A stretch of 64,000 nucleotides of DNA from Nonomuraea roseoviolacea subsp. carminata (GCF_024172185.1 NZ_JAMZEC010000001.1:5414001-5478000); one strand, 5' to 3'; counted from the first letter of the stretch, positions 1-8,027 are shown. Translations and numbers: made by a program. Notes: generated by a model from the sequence alone, not told the origin.

Positions 1-316
1 CGGGGTCGCTGTGGCAGGTGGCGGCCCACGCGCCGTACGGCTCCCCGAGGCCGAGCGCCCCCTCGTGGTAGGCGTCGATCAGCGGCCAGGACTCCTCGGG
101 CGGCAGGAACTCGATGCCGAGCGGGCTCGACAGCGACACCAGCGCGAGGTCGAGCCCCGTGGTGTCGCGGGGGCCGTGGTCGGCCGGGTCGACCTCGTAC
201 GGGGGTTCGCCGTCGAGGTGGAGGGTCCAGCCGTCCAGGTGGGGAGGGGTCGTGCGGGCGCGCAGCGCCTCGATGAACTCACCCGTCCACAGGTGCTGGT
301 GCACGTCCACGGCCAC
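1..316 (-). CDS. Amidohydrolase family protein, partial (runs off left edge)
   Basis: Metal-dependent hydrolase of the amidohydrolase superfamily. Only the first ~105 residues are inside the window. Read from a GTG at 316 it opens VAVDVHQHLW, the D-x-H-x-H metal-ligand strand that starts the TIM barrel of ACMSD/amidohydrolase-2 enzymes. GGAGGAGG at 326-333 lies 9 nt before this start; in-frame GTGs at 310 and 304 leave the exact start open. The gene diverges from a LacI-type repressor with two matching operators between them, so substrate-induced expression is likely. The substrate cannot be told from this fragment. Confidence 0.75.
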   Translation of the reverse strand, partial: MAVDVHQHLWTGEFIEALRARTTPPHLDGWTLHLDGEPPYEVDPADHGPRDTTGLDLALVSLSSPLGIEFLPPEESWPLIDAYHEGALGLGEPYGAWAATCHSDP

Positions 317-389
317 GGTCGATCGCCTCCTCCCCGTATTTCCTACTGATAATATAGGTTACTGATCGCATGTTGTGTGACGAAGGGGG

Positions 390-427
390 TGAATCGCTTC
401 AGTGATACGGTTCAGTGAACCGCTTCA
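390..427. promoter_or_regulatory. Tandem LacI-type operators
   Basis: Two near-palindromes, TGAATCGCTTCA (390-401) and TGAACCGCTTCA (416-427), differ at one base and match the LacI/GalR consensus form TGAANCGNTTCA with the central CG. Their centres are 26 bp apart. They lie between the divergent amidohydrolase (start 316) and the LacI regulator (start 498), so autoregulation plus control of the hydrolase is the simple reading. Confidence 0.75.
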
Positions 428-497
428 CCTCGCGCCTGTCAACGGGTGTTCCCCGGCGGTACGGGTTTCTGTCGGCGGCACGCAATAAGCTGATCCA

Positions 498-1487
498 ATG
501 CCCCGGAAGAGAGCGACGATCCGGGAAGTGGCCAAGGCGACCGGTCTGTCGCCGGCGGCCGTTTCCTACGCGCTGCGCGGCCTGCAGGTCTCGGAGGAGA
601 CCATGGAGCGGGTGCGCGCCGCGGCGACAGAGCTCGGCTACGAGGCCGACCCCATCGCCCGGGCCCTGGCCAGCGGGCGCACCGGCATGATCGGGCTGCT
701 GTGCGGCTCCCTCGAAGACCTCTGGCAGCAGTCGCTCGCCGTCGGCATCAGCCGGGGTCTGCGGGAGAAGGACCGCTACGCCCTCATCCTCGACGCCGTC
801 GGCGACCCGGCCCGCGAGCGGGCGCTCGCCCAGCAACTGCGCGACCAGCGGGTCGACGGCATGATCGTGCAGCCGGTCGACCCGGCGGCGCCGTTCTGGC
901 CGGAGCTGTGCGAGTCGGTGCCCGTCGTGGCGATCGGCGACTCGCTGGCCGGCACGGCCGCCGAGGTCGTCTTCGACAACCGCAGCGGCGTCACGCTGGC
1001 CCTGGAGCACCTGCGCGAGCTGGGCCACCGCCGGATCGCGGTGCTGACCCCGACCCGGGCCAGCACGCCCGACCGGCCCGCCGACGTCCACGTGACGGCC
1101 GAGGCCGAGCGGCTCGGGCTCGACATGGAGGTGGTCACCGCCGCCCACGGCCTGGCCGCCGCCACCGAGGCCGCGCAGCGCGCGCTGCGCCCGGGCGGCC
1201 CCACGGCGGTGTTCTGCTTCTCCGACTCGATCGCGTACGGCGTCTACGCGGCGGCGCGGGAGCTCGGCCTGTCGATCCCCGGCGACGTCTCGGTCATGGG
1301 CTACGACGACCACCCGATGTCCGGGCTGCTCACGCCGGGGCTGACCACCGTCGACTGGAACATCGACGGCATCGTGAAGGCGGCGGTCCGGCTGGTGTCG
1401 GCAGCCGCCGACGGGGGCGCCCGGCGCCGCCGGGTCGTCCAGAAGCCGACGCTCAAGGAACGCGGCTCGGTCCGCGACCTGACCTGA
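498..1487 (+). CDS. LacI-family transcriptional regulator
   Basis: A 329-aa repressor. Residues ~4-50 are the LacI helix-turn-helix plus hinge helix (TIREVAKATGLSPAAVSYALRG, then ELGYEADPIARALASGRT). The rest is a periplasmic-binding-protein-like sensor domain ending with the usual 'GYDDHP' segment. The length is normal for the family. It most likely binds the paired TGAANCGCTTCA sites just upstream and controls itself and the divergent amidohydrolase. The effector is unknown, though sugars or sugar-like molecules are usual for the family. Confidence 0.9.
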   Translation: MPRKRATIREVAKATGLSPAAVSYALRGLQVSEETMERVRAAATELGYEADPIARALASGRTGMIGLLCGSLEDLWQQSLAVGISRGLREKDRYALILDAVGDPARERALAQQLRDQRVDGMIVQPVDPAAPFWPELCESVPVVAIGDSLAGTAAEVVFDNRSGVTLALEHLRELGHRRIAVLTPTRASTPDRPADVHVTAEAERLGLDMEVVTAAHGLAAATEAAQRALRPGGPTAVFCFSDSIAYGVYAAARELGLSIPGDVSVMGYDDHPMSGLLTPGLTTVDWNIDGIVKAAVRLVSAAADGGARRRRVVQKPTLKERGSVRDLT

Positions 1488-1509
1488 CGGCCCGGTCGCG
1501 GACGGGCGG

Positions 1510-2001
1510 TCAGGCGCCGTCCCTCAGGAGGGCCAGGAGCTGTTTCGTGTGGCCCGGCAGCTCGACCTCCGCCAGGCCCGTGATGAGGTCCCGCAGCGGC
1601 ATGGGCTGATCGACCAGGACCGTGTCCTTGGACAGGAGCAGCGTGGGCACCGGCGTGTCGAGTTCGGCCTCGCCGAGCGCCGGCCCGCCGAGCGCGCGCA
1701 GGGCCTCGCCCTGGCGGCGGACGCGGTCCCGGAGGCCCGCGCCGCCGCCGGTCGTCGTGATGACGCGGCCGATGGTCCACGTGTCGAGCGCCATGCGGTT
1801 GTCGTACGTCGTGTTGACCCCCGAGGCGACGGAGGCGGCGGCGGCGATGGTGGCCGCGGTGACGAGGGCGACGTGCGCCAGGATCTGGTCGGCGTCCCAC
1901 TCGCCCGGCGGCGGGCCGGGGCTGGGGTCGCCGGAGCTGGCCACCGTGGCGGCGGCGTCGAGCAGGGCGCGGTAGGCGTCCCGCAGCGGGGTGGTGTCCA
2001 T
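1510..2001 (-). CDS. DinB-superfamily-like hypothetical protein
   Basis: A 163-aa protein with an N-terminal helix containing 'PPGEWDADQILAHVALV', the pattern of DinB/mycothiol-dependent maleylpyruvate isomerase N-terminal four-helix bundles (W-x-x-x-x-x-x-H). The ATG at 2001 has AGGAGGAGG just upstream. It lies 16 bp downstream of the ArsR-SRPBCC gene on the same strand, so the two are probably co-transcribed. The other metal ligands of DinB enzymes are not obvious, so an enzymatic role is not claimed. Confidence 0.6.
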   Translation of the reverse strand: MDTTPLRDAYRALLDAAATVASSGDPSPGPPPGEWDADQILAHVALVTAATIAAAASVASGVNTTYDNRMALDTWTIGRVITTTGGGAGLRDRVRRQGEALRALGGPALGEAELDTPVPTLLLSKDTVLVDQPMPLRDLITGLAEVELPGHTKQLLALLRDGA

Positions 2002-2017
2002 GAGTCCTCCTCCTGGT

Positions 2018-2821
2018 TCAGCGGTGCGCCGGGGACATCTCCCAGGGCGCCTGGGGGAGGACCTCGCCGGTCTCCAGCAACGACTTGAGGTTGGCCAGCA
2101 CGGCCGGCCATCCGTGCGAGATGCCGCCGAACATCTCCATGTTGGCGAGGTTCTCGTGGGTCACGGTGAGGCGGACGATGTCGTGGTGCGGCTCGACGAG
2201 GAAGGTGACGACCGACGGCTCCCTTGTCGACTCCGGGGAGTCCTCGAAGGTGATGACCAGCCGGGTCGGCGGCTCCGCCTCGATCACCTTGCCGACGACG
2301 TCCACGGCGCCCGATCCGTCGACGCGGCGGTGCTCCCAGGCCGAGCCAGGCCGCCAGTCGGAGACGTTGGCGTGCCCCCAGTAGCGCGCCGTCAGGTCGG
2401 CGTCGGTCAGGGCGTGCCACACCTGCTCCGGGTTCGCGCGGATGTAGGTGACGTAGACGTAGGTCGGCACTGATGCGGGTGCGTCGGTCATGGCGTACTC
2501 CTCTGCCTGGTTCTTGATCGCGCTGAGGGCCCGCAGGCGGGGCCGGTCGAATCCGGAGATCCAGCGCTCCTCGATCTCGTGGATGGGCATCGGGTTGAGG
2601 TAGTGGAGCCGTTCGCGTCCGCGCCGCACGACGGTCACGAGCCCGGCCCGCCGCAGGAGGTCGAGATGCTGGGTCGCCGACTGGCGGGCCATGTCCAGGT
2701 GCTCGCACAGCGAGCGCAGCGTCTGGCCGTTGTGCTCGCGCAGCCGGTCGAGCAGCAGCCGCCTGGTGGGGTCGGCCAGCGCCTTGAAGACCGGGTCCAT
2801 GTCACTCGCTTCGGGGCTCAC
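2018..2821 (-). CDS. ArsR-type regulator fused to SRPBCC (AHSA1) domain
   Basis: A 267-aa fusion. Residues ~8-95 are an ArsR winged helix (FKALADPTRRLLLDRLRE, then MARQSATQHLDLLRRAGLV). Residues ~118-255 are an AHSA1-type START-like ligand-binding domain (YVTYIRANPEQVWHALTDAD). Such fusions are a known actinobacterial architecture. Start: GTG 2821, or ATG 2800 (MDPVFKALADP), which is where ordinary ArsR proteins begin. A promoter whose -10 ends 7 nt before 2821 would give an almost leaderless message. An inverted repeat lies inside that promoter, so autorepression is likely. Confidence 0.85.
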   Translation of the reverse strand: MSPEASDMDPVFKALADPTRRLLLDRLREHNGQTLRSLCEHLDMARQSATQHLDLLRRAGLVTVVRRGRERLHYLNPMPIHEIEERWISGFDRPRLRALSAIKNQAEEYAMTDAPASVPTYVYVTYIRANPEQVWHALTDADLTARYWGHANVSDWRPGSAWEHRRVDGSGAVDVVGKVIEAEPPTRLVITFEDSPESTREPSVVTFLVEPHHDIVRLTVTHENLANMEMFGGISHGWPAVLANLKSLLETGEVLPQAPWEMSPAHR

Positions 2822-2827
2822 ATCTCG

Positions 2828-2858
2828 ATTATGCAGGTATATGCCTGCATAATGTCAA
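2828..2858 (-). promoter_or_regulatory. ArsR promoter with embedded operator
   Basis: On the minus strand TTGACA (2858-2853) and CATAAT (2833-2828) form -35/-10 boxes 19 nt apart. The spacer holds an imperfect palindrome at 2831-2850 with arms ATGCAGG and CCTGCAT. The predicted start of transcription falls at or near the GTG at 2821. This is a classic layout for autorepression by an ArsR dimer. Confidence 0.65.
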
Positions 2859-2861
2859 CCG

Positions 2862-3115
2862 CGCCGGCACGACCCTCAGCGCCGTCGCCTCGCCCAGGAC
2901 GCCCAGAGCGCCGGAGGCGCCGATCCCCTCCTCCGGGAAGTCGAGCGACAGCAGCCGCCGGGTCGTGCCGGTCCGGAGGACGGCCCCGCCGGTGGTGGCG
3001 GGGGCGGCGCGGGTGTAGAGGAGCGTGCCGAAGCCGAGCTGGTCGAACCCGCCGCTGTTGGGCCCGTAGTCGCCGCCGCCTTCAACAGGTCACGCCGGCT
3101 GGTCTGGAGACCCAT
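2862..3115 (-). pseudogene. Remnant of a Tat-exported protein
   Basis: From ATG 3115 the frame opens MGLQTSRRDLLKAA, a twin-arginine signal start, but then reads into a proline/serine-rich junk frame and stops. In the next frame the same DNA reads a sensible segment (DYGPNSGGFDQLGFGTLLYT, followed by an Asp/Glu/Gly-rich stretch) up to the ArsR promoter. The signal peptide and a short C-terminal fragment therefore seem joined by a deletion with a frame change. At about 80 codons it is far too short for an exported enzyme. The parent family could not be recognised. The region 2822-3179 holds no other gene. Confidence 0.5.
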
Positions 3116-3179
3116 GTCAGTCCTTTCGTCAAGACGAGCTCTCGGACAGGAGACGGGCCGGGACCACCGGCATGACGCT

Positions 3180-5321
3180 TCAGGGCGCGAGGCGGCGCTG
3201 TTCCTCCTCCACGATCTGCCGGGCCAGCGCGTGCTCGGAGATGTCGATCGCGTCGGCGGTGGACTCGGCGAGGTCGCTGCGCCGGGCGTAGGCGTCGAAC
3301 AGCTCCGCCTTGGCGCCCAGGATGTCGAGCAGGCGCTGGTCGACCGCGTCCACGGACAGCAGGCGATGCACCTGCACCGTGCGCACCTGGCCCATCCGGT
3401 GCGCACGGGCCACCGCCTGGGCCTCCATGCTCGGCTTCACCTGCGGCTCACACATGATCACCACCGAGGCGGCCTGCAGGTTGAGCCCCACCCCGCCCGC
3501 CTGGATCTGGCTGAGCAGGACCGCGTGCCCCTGGGTCCGGGAGAACGCGTCCACCTCCTCCTGGCGGCGGGCCGCCGTCAGGGAGCCCGAGATCGGGCCG
3601 TGGACGCGGCCGTCCAGCGCCGCCCCCACGACGCCGAGCACGTCGCGGAAGTAGGAGAAGACGATCACCTTGAGATCGTTGGCCCGGGCGTCGTCCACCA
3701 GCTCCAGCAGCCGCTTCAGCTTGGCGGAGGTGTCGGGGCGGGCGTAGGCGGCCCGCCGCATGGCCATGAAGTTGCCCTCCGCGACGGCCTGGCGGTAGGC
3801 GGCGAGGTCGGCGCCGCTGAACTCCACCCACTCCTCCACGTCGACCCGCCCCGGCAGCTCGCGCAGCACGTCCTGCTGGTTGCGGCGCAGGTACACGGGG
3901 GAGACGGCCTTGCGGAAGACCTGCGCCCCGGCCACCACGTCACTGCCGCGGAGCTCCGCGGCCAGGTCGGGCCGCAGGTAGGAGATCAGCGTGCGGAACT
4001 CCTCCACCCGGTTCTCCATCGGCGTGCCGGTCAGGAACAGCACCCGTTCGGTGCGCCGGCACCACTCGGCGACCGTCGTGGCCCGCTTGGTCCGCGGATT
4101 CTTGACGTAGTGCGCCTCGTCCACCACCAGGAGGCCGACCTCCGTCACCGGGAGGCGGTGCAGGCTGTCCAGGGTCGCCACGGCGACCCCGCCCCGCCGT
4201 TCCCACTCCTGCCGGGCCGCGTCGCGGCCGGCGCCGTGGAGGGGGTGGACGGCCAGGGTGCTGCGCGACTCGATCTCCCGTACCCAGTTGACGAGCACGC
4301 TCGTCGGGCACACCACCAGGAAGTGCGTGGCCCCGCGCGCCCTCAGGTGGGCCAGTACGGCGATGGCCTCGACGGACTTGCCCAGGCCCATCTCGTCCCC
4401 GAGGATCACCCGGCGCTGGGCCAGGGCGAAGCGGGCGCCGAAGGACTGGTAGCCGCGTAACGACACCCGCCGGTGGGTGTCGTCGAGCTCCTGCGCGTTG
4501 ACCTTGGCGAGCAGGTCGTCGGGCAGGATCCCCTGGTCGGCCGCGACCGGTTCGCCCGCCACCTCCGCGAGCAGGCTGTAGTACTCCGCCGACCGGTGCT
4601 CGAAGTCCGACCAGGCCTCGAACGCCGAGACCGTGGGCCGCAGGAGGTCCGCTGTCGTCTGGGCGAGCAGCAGCCGGGTCTCGCGGGCGTCCGCGAGCAG
4701 CTCAGCGAGTGACGCCAGCGCGGTGTGGGCCCGGCCGCGCCGCTCGCTCCCCGCGAACAGCATCCGCAGCCTGCTGCGCGCCGGCTTCGCCTCCCGCAGC
4801 AGCAGGTCGAGGCGCGTGCCCAGCGTCCGCGCCGTCTCCAGGGCGCGGGGCAGCTCGGGGCCGACGTTCACCAGCTTGTGCAGGGCGATCACGAGCTCGC
4901 CGCTGTGCGGGTCCTGGCGCTCGATGTCCAGCCGGACGCCGACCGCCTGCTCGACGGCCGTGGCGATCTGGCGGGCCGCCGCGTGCACCTGGCCCGCGGT
5001 CTGCGCCCCGATCCCCGGCAGCAGTTGCAGCCGGTACGGCGTGGCGTCCAGGACCTGCAGCACCGTCGCGTACCCGGAGCGCTCCAGCGTGCCGATCCGT
5101 AACCGGCCGCCGGTGACGTCCTTGATCCGGCTGACCGGGATCGCGGCCAGCTCGGCCCGCGACAGGTCGGCCCGCACGTCCGCCAGCGCCCGCCGGACCG
5201 CCCCCAGGGCGTGGGCGTGCTCGTCGATCAGGGCCCGGGCGGCGCCGAGGAGCAGAGCGGCGTCCGCGCACAGTGCTTTGACCTGCTTGGCGGTGAGCCG
5301 CCGGTCTTCGATCTGGGCCAC
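3180..5321 (-). CDS. SNF2/DEAD-box-like helicase
   Basis: A 713-aa Swi2/Snf2-type ATPase. The N-terminal ~290 residues include a helix-hairpin-helix-like stretch (LLPGIGAQTAGQVHAAA). The motor follows, with motif I GDEMGLGKS (~residue 310), motif II VVDEAHYVKN, motif III LTGTPMENR and C-terminal motifs V/VI (QIQAGGVGLNLQAAS, ARAHRMGQ). It probably acts on DNA or DNA-protein complexes; no nuclease domain is seen. Start: GTG 5321 with GAGGGA 7 nt upstream. It follows a 59-codon gene in the same reading frame, separated by one TGA and one codon, so translational coupling is likely. Confidence 0.85.
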   Translation of the reverse strand: MAQIEDRRLTAKQVKALCADAALLLGAARALIDEHAHALGAVRRALADVRADLSRAELAAIPVSRIKDVTGGRLRIGTLERSGYATVLQVLDATPYRLQLLPGIGAQTAGQVHAAARQIATAVEQAVGVRLDIERQDPHSGELVIALHKLVNVGPELPRALETARTLGTRLDLLLREAKPARSRLRMLFAGSERRGRAHTALASLAELLADARETRLLLAQTTADLLRPTVSAFEAWSDFEHRSAEYYSLLAEVAGEPVAADQGILPDDLLAKVNAQELDDTHRRVSLRGYQSFGARFALAQRRVILGDEMGLGKSVEAIAVLAHLRARGATHFLVVCPTSVLVNWVREIESRSTLAVHPLHGAGRDAARQEWERRGGVAVATLDSLHRLPVTEVGLLVVDEAHYVKNPRTKRATTVAEWCRRTERVLFLTGTPMENRVEEFRTLISYLRPDLAAELRGSDVVAGAQVFRKAVSPVYLRRNQQDVLRELPGRVDVEEWVEFSGADLAAYRQAVAEGNFMAMRRAAYARPDTSAKLKRLLELVDDARANDLKVIVFSYFRDVLGVVGAALDGRVHGPISGSLTAARRQEEVDAFSRTQGHAVLLSQIQAGGVGLNLQAASVVIMCEPQVKPSMEAQAVARAHRMGQVRTVQVHRLLSVDAVDQRLLDILGAKAELFDAYARRSDLAESTADAIDISEHALARQIVEEEQRRLAP

Positions 5322-5324
5322 GCG

Positions 5325-5504
5325 TCATCCCTCGTCGTGGGAGTCGACCGCCGGCTGTCCCGTGTAGTCGGGGCCGGCCCGGTCGTCGGCGCCGAGGAAG
5401 GTGAAGGGCGGCGCGACGATGTCGAGGCCGAGCTCGCGGTTCATCCGGTTGTCGGCCACCACGGCCGAGCGCTCGAGCGCCTCGTGATCCAGGAGAGGGG
5501 TCAC
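5325..5504 (-). CDS. Small 59-aa protein upstream of SNF2 helicase
   Basis: A short gene from GTG 5504 with GGAGG 5 nt upstream, reading VTPLLDHEALERSAVVADN and on to a TGA at 5327-5325. The helicase GTG follows after one more codon in the same frame. The composition looks coding: an acidic C-terminus and an internal ALERSAVVADNRMNRELG helix. No family is recognised. It begins only 16 nt after the U-tract of the tRNA-Lys terminator, so there is little room for a promoter of its own upstream. Confidence 0.55.
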   Translation of the reverse strand: MTPLLDHEALERSAVVADNRMNRELGLDIVAPPFTFLGADDRAGPDYTGQPAVDSHDEG

Positions 5505-5519
5505 CAGAGCCTCCGACAG

Positions 5520-5556
5520 AAAAAGACCCCAGCTCGAACCTGCCGAACTGGGGTCT
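5520..5556 (-). terminator. Intrinsic terminator after tRNA-Lys
   Basis: A perfect 9-bp stem on the minus strand, AGACCCCAG (5556-5548) with CTGGGGTCT (5532-5524) and a 15-nt loop, is followed by TTTTT. It is a textbook rho-independent terminator 8 nt past the tRNA 3' end. Confidence 0.9.
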
Positions 5557-5563
5557 CCTGCTG

Positions 5564-5637
5564 TGCGCCGCCAGGGACTCGAACCCCGGACCCGCTGATT
5601 AAGAGTCAGCTGCTCTAACCAACTGAGCTAGCGGCGC
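5564..5637 (-). tRNA. tRNA-Lys (anticodon CTT)
   Basis: A 74-nt cloverleaf. The acceptor is GCGCCGC paired with GCGGCGC plus discriminator A. The D arm is GCTC-AGTTGGTTA-GAGC and the anticodon arm is GCTGA-CTCTTAA-TCAGC. The variable loop is GGGTC and the T arm is CGGGG-TTCGAGT-CCCTG. The anticodon CTT reads AAG (Lys). No CCA is encoded, which is normal in actinomycetes. Confidence 0.97.
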
Positions 5638-5683
5638 CCGCAACAGGTGTAACTGTAGCAGCCGCCGGGTACCGCCCGCACAC

Positions 5684-6607
5684 TCAGCCGAGGCGGGCGG
5701 CCAGCCTGGTGTACGCGTCCAGCACCACGTCCCAGAACCTCTTCACGTCCAGGGACGTGGCGACCAGGGCGTTCGCGCCTCGGTCCGCCGCCTTGAAGTC
5801 CGTCACGGTCATGCCGGAGGTGTACCGGCCGGCGGTCTCCACCCGGACGACGGCCGGGACGCAGGTGAACAGCGACGCGTCCAGGACGTAGGCGACCGCG
5901 CAGGCGTCGTGGATGGCGGGGCCGCCCTCGGCGGTGACGACGCCGTACGACGTGGCGGCCGGCACGAGCAGGTCGGACAGCCGGCCCAGGGGGCGCATGC
6001 GCTCCAGGACGTCCGAGGTGACCAGGGCGGTCAGGGTGACGTCCAGGCCGAGCATCTTCACGCTCCAGCCCGCCTCGAACACGATCGCCGCGGCCTCCGG
6101 GTCGGCGAGCATGTTGAACTCGGCCGCCGGGTTGGTGTTGCCCCGCGTGTACGACCCGCCCATGATCACGAAGTCGCGGGCCCACTCCACGACGCGCGGC
6201 TCCTTGCGCACCGCGAGGGCGATGTTGGTCAGGGGGCCGATGGCCACCAGCGTGATCTCGCCGGGGGCGGCGCGCAGGGTCTCGATGATGAAGTCCACCG
6301 CGTGACCGTCCTCGGCCGGGCGGGTGGCGGGGGGAAGGACGGCGTCGCCGAGGCCGGAGCTGCCGTGGACGGTGGTGGCGCGCACGTCGTGGCGCAGCAG
6401 CGCCCCTGGGCTGCCCGCGACGACCGGCACCTCCCCGAGGTCGAGGAACTCCCGCAGGGCCAGCGCGTTGGCGGTGGTGAGGGAGAGGTCCACGTTCCCG
6501 CCGACCGTGGTGATGCCGACGATCTCCAGGGACGGGGAGCCGGCGGCCAGGGCGAGAGCCAGGGCGTCGTCGATGCCGGGATCACAGTCGATGAGGAGTT
6601 TTGTCAC
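5684..6607 (-). CDS. Nucleoside hydrolase (IunH family)
   Basis: A 307-aa inosine-uridine-preferring nucleoside N-ribohydrolase, which hydrolyses nucleosides to base and ribose for salvage. The Ca2+-binding signature DCDPGIDDA is at residues 7-15. 'IGPLTNIALA' and 'FVIMGGSYTRGNTNPAAEFN' follow, with the late 'HDACAVAYVLD' His-Asp. Length is normal for the family. GTG start at 6607 with AAGG upstream. The 276 bp upstream carries two stem-loops with the same loop sequence (6656-6735). Confidence 0.92.
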   Translation of the reverse strand: MTKLLIDCDPGIDDALALALAAGSPSLEIVGITTVGGNVDLSLTTANALALREFLDLGEVPVVAGSPGALLRHDVRATTVHGSSGLGDAVLPPATRPAEDGHAVDFIIETLRAAPGEITLVAIGPLTNIALAVRKEPRVVEWARDFVIMGGSYTRGNTNPAAEFNMLADPEAAAIVFEAGWSVKMLGLDVTLTALVTSDVLERMRPLGRLSDLLVPAATSYGVVTAEGGPAIHDACAVAYVLDASLFTCVPAVVRVETAGRYTSGMTVTDFKAADRGANALVATSLDVKRFWDVVLDAYTRLAARLG

Positions 6608-6655
6608 GGATGCACCTTATGGGGCAGGCCGGTGACGCCAGACCCCGGGCATGAG

Positions 6656-6735
6656 TCGGGGCCGGGCAGTTCCCCCAAACCTGCCCGGCCCCGATCGAAG
6701 GCGGTCCAGGCCGACGCTTCCCCCAAAACGCCGGC
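6656..6735. other. Two stem-loops sharing one loop sequence
   Basis: The first is a perfect 14-bp stem (TCGGGGCCGGGCAG 6656-6669 with CTGCCCGGCCCCGA 6681-6694) whose loop contains TTCCCCCAAA. The second is a weaker 7-position stem with one A-C mismatch (6710-6716 with 6729-6735), also looped by TTCCCCCAAA. They lie between OsmC (3' end 6884) and the nucleoside hydrolase (5' end 6607), both minus strand. No T-run follows on either strand. They could be a bidirectional terminator of unusual type or a leader RNA element. Confidence 0.5.
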
Positions 6736-6883
6736 GGTCCCGCACTGCGGACCACGGTCCCCCTCCGCGTCCGCTCGGTAAAGGCTCTTCCGGTCAGTCG
6801 GCGTACCTTCTGACCTGCCTCGACACTACCGAGAGGAATGCAACGGACGCGTCATAACGGGGTCGAATATCGGCCTAATCCGG

Positions 6884-7276
6884 CTACGAAAGCTCCAAAC
6901 GGACCTCCGTTCCCTCCTGCAGGGAACGGCTGACCGTGCAGTACTTCTCGTGCACGCGCTGCGCCACGGCTCGGTAAACCGCGTCGGCCTCCTCCGAGGG
7001 CAGCTCGACGTCGTAGGTGATCGTCACGGGCCCGAGGAGGTTCGGCTGGACCTTCTCCGACTCCACCGTCATCGCCAGCCGCACCAGCCGGTGCCCCCGC
7101 TGGGCCGTGAGCGGCTCCACGGTGACGATGTTGCAGCCGCCGACCGCGGCCAGCAACAGCTCGACCGGCGTGAAGACCCCGTCCTCGTCGCCGCCGCCCA
7201 TCCGGACCTCGGCGCCGCGGGCGTTCGTCGCCCTGAATCCGCCGTCATCGGTCCGCTCAACACGCACGTTAGCCAT
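6884..7276 (-). CDS. OsmC/Ohr-family protein
   Basis: A 130-aa OsmC-like peroxiredoxin with the two family cysteines in context (LLAAVGGCNIVTVEPL and VHEKYCTVSRSLQEG). Such proteins reduce organic or hydrogen peroxides with thiol cofactors in the cytoplasm. The length fits the family. It stands alone, divergent from the membrane protein at 7329 with a 52-bp gap. Confidence 0.88.
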   Translation of the reverse strand: MANVRVERTDDGGFRATNARGAEVRMGGGDEDGVFTPVELLLAAVGGCNIVTVEPLTAQRGHRLVRLAMTVESEKVQPNLLGPVTITYDVELPSEEADAVYRAVAQRVHEKYCTVSRSLQEGTEVRLELS

Positions 7277-7328
7277 GATTTAGACCCTACTCAGACACCT
7301 CTCATGTTCGGCACGCATCGTTGATCTC

Positions 7329-8027
7329 ATGGTTGGTAAGGCGAAGACGGATCAGTGGCCGATCCTGTTCTGGTGCGGGGTCGCCGTGGCGGAGTTCGGG
7401 GCGATCCAGCCGGGTCTGGGGTTCCCGTGGCGTCCGACGGCCTACGCGATGGCCGGCCTGCTGGTCGCCCTGGGACTCCTCGCGGTCAAGGCCGCGGACC
7501 TGGTCCGGTCCGAGACGGTCCGGCAGCGGCTGCGGCTCGCGACGTACCTGGCCGGCGTGCTGGTGCCGGTCCACCAGCTCAGCTCCACCGCGTACGTGAC
7601 GCCGCTGAGCCGCACCGGCTCCCTCATCCTGTACGGCATGGCGGCCGTGATGGCCGTCTGGCACCACGCCACCCCGCCGCCGGCCAAGGGCGTGCTGGTG
7701 GTCGCCTCCGGCCTCGGCACCGCCCGCCTGCGGGCCCTGCTGGCCGAACGCGCCGACGACACCGTGGTCATCTACCGCGCCGAGCGGATGACCGCCGAGC
7801 TGCGCGCCCTCCGGGACGAGTACGGGCTGACCCTGGTCGTCGGCCACGAGCACGACCCCCGCGCCAAGGAGCGGGTCAGCGCCTCGGGGCTGCGGCGCCA
7901 GGTGCCGGACATCGGCGCCCGCAGGGTGGTCGTGGCGGGCCCGCGTTCCTTCCGGCGGTACGTGCGCGGCGCGCTGTCCCGCCTGGCCGTCCCCGGGGCG
8001 CGCATCCGCTCGGCCCAGACGATCTGA
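7329..8027 (+). CDS. Membrane protein with C-terminal reductase-like segment
   Basis: A 232-aa protein. Three to four hydrophobic helices fill residues ~10-115. The cytosolic C-terminal half (DDTVVIYRAERMTAELRALR ... RRVVVAGPRSFRRYVRGAL) resembles the nucleotide-binding half of ferredoxin-reductase/NqrF-like flavoproteins. ApbE, which attaches FMN to flavoproteins of redox membrane complexes, follows 77 bp later on the same strand. A membrane electron-transfer role is therefore plausible, but no complete FAD or NADPH motif is seen. Confidence 0.6.
   Translation: MVGKAKTDQWPILFWCGVAVAEFGAIQPGLGFPWRPTAYAMAGLLVALGLLAVKAADLVRSETVRQRLRLATYLAGVLVPVHQLSSTAYVTPLSRTGSLILYGMAAVMAVWHHATPPPAKGVLVVASGLGTARLRALLAERADDTVVIYRAERMTAELRALRDEYGLTLVVGHEHDPRAKERVSASGLRRQVPDIGARRVVVAGPRSFRRYVRGALSRLAVPGARIRSAQTI

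Noticed and set aside
5325..5327. Possible recoding (selenocysteine or read-through) of the TGA between the 59-aa gene and the helicase
   Set aside because: No SECIS-like structure was seen just after the codon, and a good ribosome site (GAGGGA) serves the helicase GTG. It is kept only as a check in the findings.
6656..6735. Known riboswitch (c-di-AMP ydaO or purine type)
   Set aside because: None of the core sequences of these classes could be recognised, so only stem-loops are reported.
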